Shown here: positions 24,866-35,433 of the stretch, in pieces
How positions within the stretch are numbered: the first letter of the stretch is position 1
Layout of the letters: each line of letters opens with the position of its first letter
Assembly (NCBI GenBank): GCA_028456385.1
Contig: JALNQF010000024.1
Coordinates: 62,001 to 126,000 of the forward strand
Source of the DNA: Ophiosphaerella korrae
Taxonomy: Eukaryota > Ascomycota > Dothideomycetes > Pleosporales > Phaeosphaeriaceae
Direction of reading: 5' to 3'
DNA: 64,000 nt
Position numbers and translations under genes: made by a program
Notes under the pieces: model-generated
Databases searched by the model: none
Told to the model about the DNA's origin: nothing
Seen by the model: only the letters and a program-made list of their open reading frames with translations

Positions 24866-25117
24866 ATGTTTAGCAGATCGAAAATCGCGATCATGAAGGT
24901 GCAATATCTTGAGGGCGTTGGCACCCTAGAAGAAAAAATTCAGAGGCGCGACTGTTTAAAAAATTTAGGGCCGCATTTTAATGAATGGATGAGCAAGCAA
25001 AGCCAGGCTTTGCAAGACGTATACGAAAATGAACCTACTCCGGAAAATAAAGAGTTCCTCGATTTGGTTGATACCTTGCTTAAAAAAGAAACCCCCCCCC
25101 CCCCCCCCCTTGAGTGA
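24866..25117 (+). CDS. doubtful small frame of 83 residues with a Pro run from poly-C
   Basis: An ATG-initiated frame of 83 residues, hydrophilic and helix-like (GTLEEKIQRRDCLKNLG, then FNEWMSKQSQALQDVYENE), ending in a Pro run encoded by eighteen C. No family resemblance. Composition of the first 75 residues is protein-like, but the stop lies just past a homopolymer that must slip often, so the end is unreliable. It may be a gene fragment or chance. Confidence 0.25.
   Translation: MFSRSKIAIMKVQYLEGVGTLEEKIQRRDCLKNLGPHFNEWMSKQSQALQDVYENEPTPENKEFLDLVDTLLKKETPPPPPLE
25092..25109. repeat. poly-C tract (18 C)
   Basis: Eighteen consecutive C, preceded by an A-rich stretch. This is the longest homopolymer in the window and is expected to vary in length. 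Confidence 0.9.
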
Positions 25118-25868
25118 CGAAGATTACAAGATTGGCTGTTACAAGAGCGGAACTAGGGATCGGATACGTTTTCACCAAGGAATAGGAGTTGCGTTACCAT
25201 GTAATTGAAACCGTTTTCCTTGTAAAGTCTCTGCGCAACAGAGGTTTAATCTCAGATATTCTTTAAACATGATCTACGCTATGTACGTGGCATTAAGATT
25301 GTTGCTGTCGGTAGGCCGCGGATAACAGAAAAGGTACTTGTAGCGTGAGCTAGGATACACGATGTGACAGACTGCTTTCGCATGTAAGTAAGATCGGAAG
25401 AATTAGTTGTTTAGATCTATTTCACATATAAGCGATGTCGCTTCGCTCAAGCCAGTGCATACCATGGCCATGCTTGCATAGCCTAAGAAATAAGGCGAAA
25501 ATTCCTCGCGCATTCATAAAGCACTATTGCATACGACTCAATGGTGCGATGGTGTCAGCACGATCAATGTTACTAACTCACTTCCTGTGAATACTAGCAG
25601 TAGGTATTTATGGGTTTGGTCGCTGTAATAAACTGCTTGTTGATGAGCTTAGTTTGAAAGACCTGAGAAAAGTTCAAGTGTGTTAGAACTTCAAAGTGGG
25701 TAGAGCCAGGAGCTCCAGATTGAATTGAAGTTTCGAGTGAAATATGGCTACATCATCATGCCACGTAGAGGGCCCCTAGATTTGGCCGCGATCCATAATG
25801 CAACTGAAAACATTTGTACTCGGCATTTTTTGGAATGATGCGACCGCTGCGCTCACCTCCGACTGACT
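25118..25868. other. intergenic region
   Basis: About 750 bp downstream of the hydrolase gene; no gene or clear element. Confidence 0.4.
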
Positions 25869-27048
25869 TTAAAGGATTGCTTCAGTAAATCCACCCTTTC
25901 CAGGTTGTTGTAGCCATTTGAGCACCCTCTCCGCAATCTCAATGTTGTTCTTTTCCATGAACAACATGTGCCCATTTCCATGTATACCTTCAACGCCCAA
26001 ATCTGCAAAATCAACATGCACACCGGCTTGTCTGAGATAGTCTACGGTACAGTAGTCGTACAGTGCGTGATAGCTCGCTTCGCTCGTCACTACTAGGACA
26101 GGGATTTGCGATAGATGTTTCAACTTCTTTGCAGGCTCGAGCTGCATGATGCACTCGCTATGGTCATCATCCTTCGCAGGGACAACCACAGTCTCTAAAA
26201 GTGACGCATTTGGTCCTGCAGATGGCTCGTAGGCAATCTCATAGTATGTCAGGCCCCATGGGCGGGGTGGTCCAGGAAATAGATTGTTCAGCTCAAAAGG
26301 CGGGCCATTAGGTTCGATTGCCACAATGCTCTTAACTAGTGCGGGTCTAGCATCTCCAATTGCCCAGCCGTATTGACCAGACTGGCTATGTGTGAGAACA
26401 TGGGCTGTGCCAATCTTGTCTAGAAGCGCAGTGTACGCTCTCGTGTTCTGGGCTTCCGAAATGAAAACGTCTGCTTGAGACGGGACTTGGGAGGCGTAGA
26501 AAGCATCAAAGGTTGGATCACCAACTTTGCCCGAGCCTGGCCATTGAGTGTGTAGCTTCGATTGTGGCCAGTCGCCGTGCTCCTGCGATGCGGTGAAGAG
26601 CCTCTCAATGCTGCTGGTGCCTGATGCCGCCATTGAGCCAATTGTTGGGTGCCATGGAGAGCGACCACGAGATGGCTGGTCGCTAAGGTAAACAACGTAT
26701 CCTTGATGAAGGAAGAAAAATGCCCATCCAGGACGGCCATCTGGTGTTTCCAGGAAGTTGGTACCTGTTTGCCCCTTACCGGCGATGAACACGATTGGGT
26801 GCTCTTGCGTCACCGATGGTGGGGTAAGTTTTTCGACATAGATAGAACCAATTTTGACTTGCGAGGTGACATTCCTAGTCTATCCAATAAATGCATGTCT
26901 TGTTCTGGGACATTGAGCTTACGGTGACATTTGTGTACTCGCCACCAACGTAAAAGAAATCCCGGCGCGGTTGATTAGTTGGATCCTGTAAAGCCAGGCA
27001 AGTAGAAGCAAGCGTCAACAGCATGGTTAAGGAATCCATGAAAGACAT
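25869..27048 (-). CDS. secreted alpha/beta hydrolase
   Basis: Serine hydrolase with alpha/beta fold, probably secreted; substrate unknown. Two exons: 27048-26923 and 26879-25869, about 378 residues. The intron is short (43 bp, GTAAGC to GATAG); this acceptor is the one that keeps frame between GGEYTNVT and NVTSQVKIGSIYVEKL. A signal peptide covers residues 1-20 (MSFMDSLTMLLTLASTCLAL). Family segments follow: PIVFIAGKGQTGTNF (oxyanion region), LSDQPSRGRSPW, and the nucleophile elbow THSQSGQYGW with the central Ser. The acid is probably in the VVTSEASYHALYDY region and the catalytic His in GIHGNGHMLFMEKNN. The SDR gene 0.6 kb upstream is on the same strand; a shared pathway is possible but unproven. 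Confidence 0.85.
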
Positions 27049-27668
27049 TTTGAACGTTAAAAGCAAAGAGTGGACAGATGAAGCACTGCAATGCTGTCTT
27101 TGCAAAAACTGGTGCGAAGAGATCAGATCAGCATTGTGGCCCGTGGGGCGTACAGTCAGGCAAGGAGCCCCGCCCCCAAACAGGCATGATCTGAGTCCAA
27201 TGATGATCAAACGTCTGAAAATGCTTAACGGCCCTCCAATTGCCTATTTACAGCTCTCTGAAAGGATAGTCTTCATAGCCATCCTATTAAGAAGTACAGG
27301 TCTACTGTAGAATTTCAACCAGGTCACAGTGGAACACACAGGAGAATAAAGACTTGGTTAAAGTAAGGATATAGTCAGTCTTCTGCGCAACACGACACAA
27401 AATGAACTCACAAGTACAGGTGGCGAAGAGATTAATCAAACCATGTTCAGAGGTGAGAGGCTAGAAAGGAGTAGCCAGGTAATAGATGCATGTGGATACT
27501 TTTAGGTAGCGAACGGGGCCAGGGTTTCACTAGTGCGTCGCGCATCGCGACGCGAACCCCACACGACCTCACCCTTTCGGCCCATCTCGTATTCACATCC
27601 CGATATTAGGACCCTTCTCTAGAAAATTTGCCGTGGACCTCTTAATTTATCCACTACTCGCTAGCTCG
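27049..27668. other. intergenic region
   Basis: About 620 bp between two genes on the minus strand, holding the hydrolase promoter and the SDR 3' end. No gene seen. Confidence 0.4.
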
Positions 27669-28673
27669 TTAGTAGGTCGCTGGTAGTATGCTCAATCGCC
27701 CACCGTCGGTCAATAACACGTTGCCATTGATGTACCCTCCTGCGCGACTTGCAAGGAACAGTATTACTCCAGCCATATCCTTGATATCTCCTGCTCTCTG
27801 ATCAGGTATGAAGTCCTTTGGGAATACTCCACCGCTGCTTTGCATCAATCCTTGAGTCATCTCGCTTGGATACACTTCATAATGTCAGAAGATGGATAGT
27901 CGCGCAGATTTTCGGAACTTACCTCCCGGAGCAATGACATTCGCTCGGATTTCATAAGGTGCCAACCTCGTCGCGAACTGCTTTGTCATATGTACAGTCG
28001 CGGCCTTGGAACTGCCGTAGGCGAAACCGGCCATTGGCACGCGGCTATAGGCGCCGGCGCTGCTCACTGCGACAAATTGACTCTTTTGCTCCACATTCTT
28101 TATCTGATTACCTTTATCGAGGAGTTCGAGAAACGCGACAAGTGTCAAGAAGACGCCCGTTGTATTGGTCTTGTACGTACTACTGAACTCATCGATGTCC
28201 CACTCGTCGACATAATCTCGGAATTCCAACAACGATGCATCTTTCGATAGGCCTGACAAGGTCGGTCCAGCAATTCCTGAGTTGGCAATCACAAGATTGA
28301 CGTAGCCTGATTTCTGATTAATGTGTTTGGCCGCTGCTGCAAGATCGGATTTGGATGTGACATCGGCTTGGAAGGTGTGGATATTGTCATGTTTCTATGC
28401 AACGCATCAATGCCATTATGGATGAAGGTGGCACCAAAGTACGTACGGAGGTGCTCGCCGCGTTTTTCAGCACATCTTGTCGTCTGCCGAGGATATATAC
28501 GATTGCGCCATTTGCTTCAAGTGTTTGCGCTAGCATTAGTCCTATTCCTATAGCATAGCATAGTTAGTCCACCGAGTGGCCTCAAGGGCAAACAACCCAC
28601 CTGTCCCTCCTCCGGTGATGACGGCAATAAGACCCTTGACTCCAAAAAGGTTGGCTGGATCTAGATCAGACAT
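27669..28673 (-). CDS. short-chain dehydrogenase/reductase (SDR)
   Basis: NAD(P)-dependent oxidoreductase of the classical SDR type, substrate unknown. Four exons: 28673-28601, 28547-28447, 28394-27923 and 27874-27669; introns are 53, 52 and 48 bp with standard signals, giving 283 residues. The cofactor motif is AVITGGGTGIGLMLAQTLE (TGxxxGxG), split by intron 1. Then come YILGRRQDVL, the Asp of FQADVTS, the NxG segment VIANSGIAG, and the catalytic Ser-Tyr-Lys: AVSSAGAYS and FAYGSSKAATVHM. The C-terminal loop RANVIAPGVYPSEMT is typical. The R-R after the first beta strand hints at NADP preference. No lesions seen. Confidence 0.92.
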
Positions 28674-29440
28674 GTTGACAGAAGCTTTTTTTTAGAGTCA
28701 GTGACTAGTTGGGGTACTTCCAATTATACTGTATCTTGGATGTGCTGATTGATAGCGTTGGTCATTAGTGCTTACCATTCAAGCTCGATCTGGAGAGAAA
28801 GTTTCTATTCCAAGGGGTATCGGTGACCCCTACTGCACTACGTACGTCAGCAGTCAACGGTCGGTTGATATGTGCCGGCCCGATGATGAGGTTAAGTTTC
28901 GGCTCCATCAGAAGCTAAGAAAATCTTCCCGTCCGGCGCCAACATAATTCGCTCCATGTCGTTAGAGTTTTCATGCGCATCTCAACGGTACATCGGGGTG
29001 TGAGCGCCTGGATTGGGTCCAATTTATTATAGGAATGCTGTAAGTTTGCGCATTGCGGCTTGCTTTTCTTAGCAGGCTCTGTTGCCATAATGTTTATCAG
29101 ACGCGATAGATGGTAGGTATTTACAAAGGTATAGACCGTGTGTTAATTCAGCTTAGCTGCAGTCGATCTGCGATGTAATCCATGTCAAGAAGGATCAAAA
29201 CCGCAACGTTGACTCTGCAACCGATAAAGGGCCGCAAATTCCATTCCCATCATCGTCAACCATACATCATGTTTGTTCTGGAGGTAAATCTCGGATACTA
29301 ATTAACTGTCCTTATTGAAAAGGGAGTAGCTCCGGATAGCACGTGCATGGACATTTGCAGCCCAGGTCGTTTAGGCACCAGTTCAATGAGCTTTCTGGGG
29401 TCGCTAGACGTCCTACAACGCTGCTTTTACATTGCACAAA
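28674..29440. other. intergenic region, divergent promoters
   Basis: About 770 bp between the SDR (minus) and the F-box-like gene (plus). No conserved element recognised, no gene. Confidence 0.4.
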
Positions 29441-30664
29441 ATGCCTGCAGCGCCGATTGAACGCCTGCCAGTCGAAATCCTACAGCCCATTTTCTTCAAG
29501 TCCGAGTACAGCGTCAACCTCATCAAGGCTTCCGATCGTATTGGCGCCAAGCTTTCTAGCGACTACGTCTACAGAGCAACATGTGACTATCATCTAGTTG
29601 GCGTGTTGGACAATCGGACAGAGCAGATCCTAGCTCAAACTCACATCTTCGCGAGCAAATGGATGACATGGCTGTATTTCAAGTCCTGGGTAGAAGCAAC
29701 GTATGAACCGAAGGGGTGCTTGTGTGGCCCAAGGCCACGAGATTGTTTTGACGCGCAATGGCCACCAGACTTTGAAGACGCAACAACAATGGTCTTCACA
29801 AGGTGCCATCTGCCTCAAGTCGCGTTCATACAAGCACGCATCCCAAAGAAATTACTTAGAGGCCCATGGTGTGAAAGCAAGATACAATTTCTGCGGTTTA
29901 TCTTATGGACTACAAGCATGACCGTTGACTGGAAAGATAAAGACGCGCTCGAAACAGCTCAGCTTGGTAGAATTCAAGCCATCCGAGAGGGAAACCTCGA
30001 AGCAGTGGAACTGTTCAATCACAACCGCCGATTGGGAAAGGTTGCTACAATACAGATGATCAATTTGGCCGTAATAGAAGCAGGTTGCAATAGGTCGATC
30101 GTATACGACTTGTTGTTCGCGGCGAGTACGTGGGGTACAAACATGGACTGGGCATGTCCCGAGCTCGAAAGCTGGTGCGAGGACCGTATAAGAAAAGGCG
30201 ACCCGAAAGGTCAGTGGTTGAGGGTCAAACTAGAGGAGTTGCGGGCACCTTTTAGGCCGGGCAAAGTGTACCAGGGTCCCGACATAGGCTACAAACGTCT
30301 ACCAGGCGGCGAGTTGGATCGCGAGACTGGGGACTACGATGGTGTGATTGGAGATGAGCTAGTTGTTCATCTACACAAATGGCATATGGTCAGTGAAGCC
30401 TTTCTTTCTTTTCGTCGGCTATTGTGTTTATTGTGCTGCCATTTAGTCCGGGATTTTCCGTTCCGTGTCCACAGGCCCCCCTGGAGGCGCATAACTTTAA
30501 AACCACCCGAGGATAAGAGAAGAAGAATGTGGAACGGTTCTCTGGAAAATGATTGTAAGTGCCCGGACAAGTCCGTATGCTGTACAACCTATGCGATCGA
30601 AGAGCTCATATCACCTGGTCACTCTGCGGTACCTCCCTGCTCTAAATGGCAGCTTCTTAAGTAA
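29441..30664 (+). CDS. F-box-like protein of unknown function
   Basis: The N-terminus, PIERLPVEILQPIFFKS, matches the F-box pattern (LPxEILxxIF), and what follows (NLIKASDRIGAKLSSDYVYRATCDYHL) is like many expanded fungal F-box-like families, so a role as ubiquitin-ligase adaptor is possible. The middle carries Cys/Trp-rich segments (GCLCGPRPRDCFDAQW) and helices without LRR or WD40 repeats. The 3' end is uncertain. Unspliced, the frame ends at 30664 (407 residues). A possible intron 30389-30474 (GTCAGT to CCACAG, 86 bp) would instead give a short end APLEAHNFKTTRG and stop near 30516 (329 residues). I slightly favour the spliced form because the retained part reads like intron. Confidence 0.6.
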   Translation: MPAAPIERLPVEILQPIFFKSEYSVNLIKASDRIGAKLSSDYVYRATCDYHLVGVLDNRTEQILAQTHIFASKWMTWLYFKSWVEATYEPKGCLCGPRPRDCFDAQWPPDFEDATTMVFTRCHLPQVAFIQARIPKKLLRGPWCESKIQFLRFILWTTSMTVDWKDKDALETAQLGRIQAIREGNLEAVELFNHNRRLGKVATIQMINLAVIEAGCNRSIVYDLLFAASTWGTNMDWACPELESWCEDRIRKGDPKGQWLRVKLEELRAPFRPGKVYQGPDIGYKRLPGGELDRETGDYDGVIGDELVVHLHKWHMVSEAFLSFRRLLCLLCCHLVRDFPFRVHRPPWRRITLKPPEDKRRRMWNGSLENDCKCPDKSVCCTTYAIEELISPGHSAVPPCSKWQLLK

Positions 30665-31490
30665 TCGACACTATTTGCAGTGTCTGATGAGCAACACTGT
30701 CTCTGGATTTATAGATTGATGCGGTCCGTGGCTAACGAAACGGTGTTTCCCGGTCTCTCACTGTTTCATATTGTTCTTTTTTTTACGATATTGGATCTGT
30801 GTCTTTGCCGCCCTCTGATCCTTAGCTGATAGCTTCAATAGGAGATACGTCAGTTCGGGTGGTTTTACCATGCCTACGATCGTCAGAAGAAAGGTCTGCA
30901 TGGCTTATTGCGATCGGATTTAGGCAACTTTTGGACATACTCGCACGGGTCTCATCACAAGGTTCGAGGAAGGACTGATTGGAATGGAATGGTGCGGATC
31001 TTTTGGTATGATATGTGGATTCCAGACTCAAACTGTCAAGGTATTGGAGGTTGCACCTGTGTTGTCAACGAGTAATCTTTTGATGTTGTGGTATGCAGCG
31101 CTCGTTATTTTCGGCTATGACATGGTCCGCTCTTATGCTAGTTGTTTGGGTCACTGGTCTCATATGTCAAAATATTTCAAGCTTGTCTGGGCCTGTATGC
31201 ACTGAGATTAGAGAGCACTTAGGCAACTCTTTGTCGAGCTTCGAACTGAAGCTGAGGTGTAAATTTATCTAAGACCTTGATCGACTCGTACGATCTCAAT
31301 CAGATTGCTCAAAAGTTTTCGTTTACACTAAAGTGCTCGAACTTCTATCTAGTCCAGCGCCTAATTGACGTGCTAGCACGTGAGAACGTGTCATGACATC
31401 ACTATCTCTGCGCGCCTTGTGATTATGAACAGCACGTTCGACTTCTTTGTAAAGGGTTTGATCAAATAATTCATCGTCACAATTTAGCTC
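30665..31490. other. intergenic region
   Basis: About 830 bp with no supportable gene; short frames near 30822-31205 look random. Confidence 0.4.
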
Positions 31491-32280
31491 ATGTTATTGT
31501 CCAAGCGCAAAGATTTTCTCCGTCTAGTCAGCACGTCCAACCGGCGAACCTACTCATCTGCAAACAGCACAATATCGTATAATTTCTTCTCTATCTTCAG
31601 CATAGGGGACGCTGCAACATTCGGTACCGGATCTCTTCCAGTAACAAATTACAAACCAAAGTACGATAACTGGCCATACGATGAGAACGACTTCCGGCGC
31701 TACGACGAGAACGACGATGGCATATTTTATCGACAATCTCGATTGGTGACACATGTTGACAACCCAGCCATCGCGCGGTTAACGAATTACTACGACGAGG
31801 TCTTACCTACAAAAGGAAAAAATATTCGACATGTGTGCAGGTTGGAAGAGCTTCTACCCACTCCGTGCCAGAGAGGCAGTGGAAAGGAAAGAACTTGAAG
31901 TTTATGGTGTTGGGTTGCAAGAACCTACTTGAAGCGACCAACGATTATGGAAGAATCCATTTGGTCATTAGCAATCGATGTTTCCCGAACAAAGTAATCA
32001 AGAGATGGATGATGCTTTCTGGGCAGGCACGATTGGAGCTGGTAGGAGGTAAGTGATGTGCCGTTGCTCCGAATTCATGTCTCAGTACTTACCGACCAAC
32101 CAAGACTGCCTACACTTCTCAGGCTGGAAGAACGTAGAAATAGTCGATCTGTGCGCACGCAATGAAAATGGCAAACGGGTCATTGACGGTCATGGCTCGG
32201 TTTTGATACCCTCACCACATCTGCCAGATCATCTTGACCCACTATGGGTTGTTCGCGGGACAAAAGAGGGACCAGTATAA
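31491..32280 (+). pseudogene. SAM-dependent methyltransferase-like relic, core missing
   Basis: The order of conserved pieces matches a fungal methyltransferase-like family: FYRQSRLVTHVDNPAIARLTNYYDEVLPTKG, then a motif-I-like piece DMCAGWKSFYP, then SNRCFPNKVIKRWMMLSG, LHFSGWKNVEIVDL and DPLWVVRGTKE. The DMCAGW piece lies in a different frame from the N-terminal part (change near 31825). It ends in a stop at about 31910. The C-terminal pieces lie in the third frame. From memory of the family, 50-60 residues that should separate the motif-I region from SNRCFP (post-motif I and the LKPGG-like region) are absent. An intron at 32049-32104 (GTAAGT to CCAAG) is still recognisable. With the SAM-binding core missing, no activity is expected. 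Confidence 0.65.
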
Positions 32281-32529
32281 AACGCCAATTCATTTGAAGC
32301 TACGTACGAAAATAGACCTTCCTCCAGTGCTTATCCGAGCCGTCCAAGCCAAACTGCCAACGCATCAGTACATACTACTCTTCGAATTACACACTGGAAC
32401 ACACCTTGTCAAAGTAATCTAGCATAACTCCCAAGCACCGTTCTTTCCCTCTTTCAACAATGCCTCAAGGCAACCTTCTTTCCGTCCCAATCCCTACCAT
32501 CGCGTCAAGCCTAAATCAATCTCAGTAAA

Positions 32530-32961
32530 TCATATCACACCAAGTAACTTTTTGCAAACCGACCTATCCATCCCACTTTTCCCCCCATCAAACTCCCTAA
32601 ACCAAACCTCGGGATCAACCCCCCTCAAAAGACACCCCCCAATCCGAAAATCCGTAATCCACAGCCCTGAATGTGCACACGACAAAAAGTACCCCACTGG
32701 CTTCGCGCACTCGCCGTAGAACACGCCGCCATTCAGGCTGTCGCGTAGGAGGATGTGGGTGCTGGCGGAGTTCAGCGGGTGCGCGCGTATGATGTTGTAG
32801 TGGCGGGGGGGAGTCGGATGTTTGGGGTGGGATGGAGTGGGTGGAGGCGCTGGGATGGCGGCGAGGGGGAGGCCTGGGGGTAGGCGGAGGGGGTGGAGCG
32901 TGTTGTTGAGAGATGGAGAGGGCGTGAGCGTGGCGGAGGATGTTGACGAGGTGGGCGCCAT
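32530..32961 (-). CDS. small protein of unknown function, 143 residues
   Basis: Not recognised. The single-exon frame starts MAPTSSTSSATLTPSPS; the first 50 residues are Pro/Ser/Thr-rich and likely disordered. The second half looks folded, with Cys, Gly and aromatic residues (GGVFYGECAKPVGYFLSC, then SGLWITDFRIGGCLLRG). No signal peptide. It converges with the methyltransferase relic, whose end is 250 bp away. Confidence 0.5.
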   Translation of the reverse strand: MAPTSSTSSATLTPSPSLNNTLHPLRLPPGLPLAAIPAPPPTPSHPKHPTPPRHYNIIRAHPLNSASTHILLRDSLNGGVFYGECAKPVGYFLSCAHSGLWITDFRIGGCLLRGVDPEVWFREFDGGKSGMDRSVCKKLLGVI

Positions 32962-33779
32962 GTGGGATTGTATGAGAGTAAGTGTGTTGTTAGTTGTGGT
33001 GTTTGAACGTGGGTTAGATGGGGATGGGAGGGTGGTGGATGTGGGAGTTGGATTGAAAAGTATTGAGCCTCAGAGCATCGAATCTGCATGTTGGGACGGG
33101 GGGGTTTTTTTTTGAAGCCTTGGTTCAATCCGAGAACGTTTTTATGTTTCCTCTAGGGCACTTTCGATCGTGAGGTGTGAACCTTGGTTCACGCGTTGTA
33201 GTACCATATCTTTTCTGGAGTTTTTAGGTATGCTCCAACTGGGAAGAGAACTTTCTCGTTGTGAGATTAGCTAGGCAGTCAAGTGTGATACCGAATAGTA
33301 CTTCATACCTCTTTCAATAATTTGATTCACGGTCTTGCTGCAGAATCCAACATGAGATGCAGCGAGAGCAAAGCTCACCGAAAAAAAGTCGGAAAATGAT
33401 AGTACGCTGGTCGAGGGTCTAATGACCCTTGGTTGAAGCAGATCCCAAGCCCGACAACCACGCAGCATAAAAACGCCGATCCGAGTAAATAATAAGAAAT
33501 AAAGTTCCAAACGCCTGATTCCATCCTTCTGGGGGCCGTTTCTCCGATTCGGCCCGACAAGATGCGGGAAAGCAACAATGTAAACTTTGAGGCCTGATTT
33601 CTGAAATGCAATATGAATACTGCGTGTATTCTCAAGCCTATGTAAATATTTGCAAAGCCTAAACGCCATCGTAGATGCACCCATTGAATCATTCAACGTG
33701 CGTTTGGCGAACGGCAGAAAAGCAAATAATGGTGCTGGTAGTATATGGCGTAGATTTGCATCCTCCCTCTAACGTCCTT
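32962..33779. other. intergenic region
   Basis: About 820 bp. It begins with the promoter of the 143-residue gene, including adjacent G and T runs near 33100-33115. Overlapping frames at 33271-33696 have no family content. Confidence 0.45.
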
Positions 33780-34994
33780 CTAAGGGAAGCTCAAACGCCG
33801 ATCATGCCATGCCGCTGCATCGCGTATATATGGTCCGCCATCAGTCCTCACACTTCGAGCGGATCGGAAGATCGCATCGTACGCCGGGTCGATCTCCTCC
33901 TTACCGGCGTTCTTGACACAGTGGACCTGCGCTAGGGATGGTTTTAGTATCGAAGCATAAGAGCAAACTAAAATACAATAAATTCCAGTACATCTTACTA
34001 TACCTTCACGTCCGCGGTGGTGGATGAGGCGGCTGCTTTCTTTCTTGGCTGGGTTGATAAGCCCTTCTTGAGCAGCAAGGGGATGATGTCGGCGGCCTTG
34101 GAGCGGTTGATGAATTTTCGGCAAACGGGGCATTGCGAGCGCTTTTGTTCGCCAGGGCCAGCGCGGTTTTCGCCAGCGATGAGGGCCTCGTTGAGGCAGG
34201 TGTGGCAGAAGAGGTGGCCTATGATAATGTTAGATTGCTGGAATGACGTGTGTGGTGAGAGCGACTATACCACAGGCGGTAGCGGTGAGGTGTGTAGGCG
34301 TGTCCATGCATATGACGCAGGTGAAGGTGTTGAAGGTCGTGGGCTTCTCTTCTGGCTTTGTCTGCGACTTGATGGCGTCTTGTTGCTGCTTCTGTAGGAT
34401 GTCTCGGACGGGTGGTGAGTCGTCAGTCAGGTCAACCTCTTCTACGGTGGCGGGCTTTGTGCGCGAGGCAGTGCCGCTCTCGCGCCGCTGCCGCTTTGCC
34501 GAGGGGCCGGGGGTAGGCGACTCCCTCTTGCGCGTTTGGGGCGGCACATCTGGGGTTGCGGTGAGGTCGACATAGCCGTTGGGCAGACGCGCTGGCCTTG
34601 GCGCCTGGGGACGGGCGCGGGTGGCCGGCGGCATGTCTGGTGCGAGGCCGTCGAGCTGGCGGTAGGGAGGGGTGGCTGGCTGGTAGGAGAAGGGCGAGAA
34701 GCGGCTGTGGTCCAGGCGGGCAGGATTGAGGATGGCGTCGAAGAAGTTCTGCGGCGCAGGGGAGGGGGAGGGGCGGTATGCTTGGTCGAACAAGTGGTCG
34801 TCGAAGGGGTTGTCGAAAGGATAGGGCACGGCGCTGCCGCCCGGGGAGGGCTCCTGGGGGGCGAACAGTGAATGCAGAGGCCTGTAGGCGGGGGGAGAGG
34901 GCAGTGGTGGGGGTCCTGGCGGCGGGGAGAGTTGTTGGGCGAGGTTGAAGGCGAAGCCGAAGTCGAAGTCGTTGGCGTCGCCAGGGTCAGACAT
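33780..34994 (-). CDS. SLX8-like RING ubiquitin ligase (SUMO-targeted)
   Basis: RING-finger protein resembling Slx8/Rfp-type SUMO-targeted ubiquitin ligases, which act in the nucleus on sumoylated proteins during DNA repair. Exons: 34994-34271, 34218-34004 and probably 33926-33780 (361 residues). The N-terminal half is Pro-rich and disordered and contains two SUMO-interacting-motif-like segments (GYVDLTATPD and EEVDLTDDSPP) around a basic stretch KRQRRE. The RING is split by a 52-bp intron: CVICMD, CGHLFCHTC, then SQCPVCRKFI. The last exon is less sure: the 77-bp intron 33927-34003 (GTATAG to GCGCAG) keeps frame and adds 48 residues, while retention ends the protein at 33998, right after ADVKV. 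The gene is divergent from mitochondrial DNA polymerase. Confidence 0.8.
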
Positions 34995-35433
34995 GGTGGT
35001 GAAGGCCAGCAGCGATGGGCGAACAATCTACGACAACAAGACGACAGAAGACAGCGATGCCGCGACGCAGGGCATGGGCCAGGTCATGGACGGCCCTGGC
35101 AACATGTGCAACCATGCAGACGCCATGTGCGGGAGGCGCTCGTGATAGGAGACGTCTGCGACCCAAATTATCGTCCGACAGGTCGTCCAGACGGCCCAGC
35201 AATGGTCGCACAGAGCAGCACCGCGCGCCAAGAGTTCGGCGGCCTGATTTTGGCCGCAGCCATGACGAGACGACTAGGCGGCCAGGTAGGTGGCCAGGCA
35301 GGTAGCAATCGGCTCCATCGACTCCACAGCACAACAATCCACGCCCATCGGCTTGCCATGCGCCGCCACTCGCCACTCCTCCCGCTGCCACCACTATGCA
35401 GTGACGCGCCGACCTGCTGAAACGCTTTTGCTC
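34995..35433. promoter_or_regulatory. divergent promoter region, SLX8-like / mtDNA polymerase
   Basis: 439 bp separate the two ATGs. GC-rich and TATA-less. Several open frames cross it on both strands because of base composition; none looks real. Confidence 0.5.

Noticed and set aside
33271..33696. 141-residue minus-strand frame
   Set aside because: A second minus-strand frame is open over the same DNA; no signature, and no supporting context.
34872..35420. Open frames across the SLX8-like/MIP1 divergent promoter on both strands
   Set aside because: GC-rich composition keeps frames open; starts and content are unconvincing.
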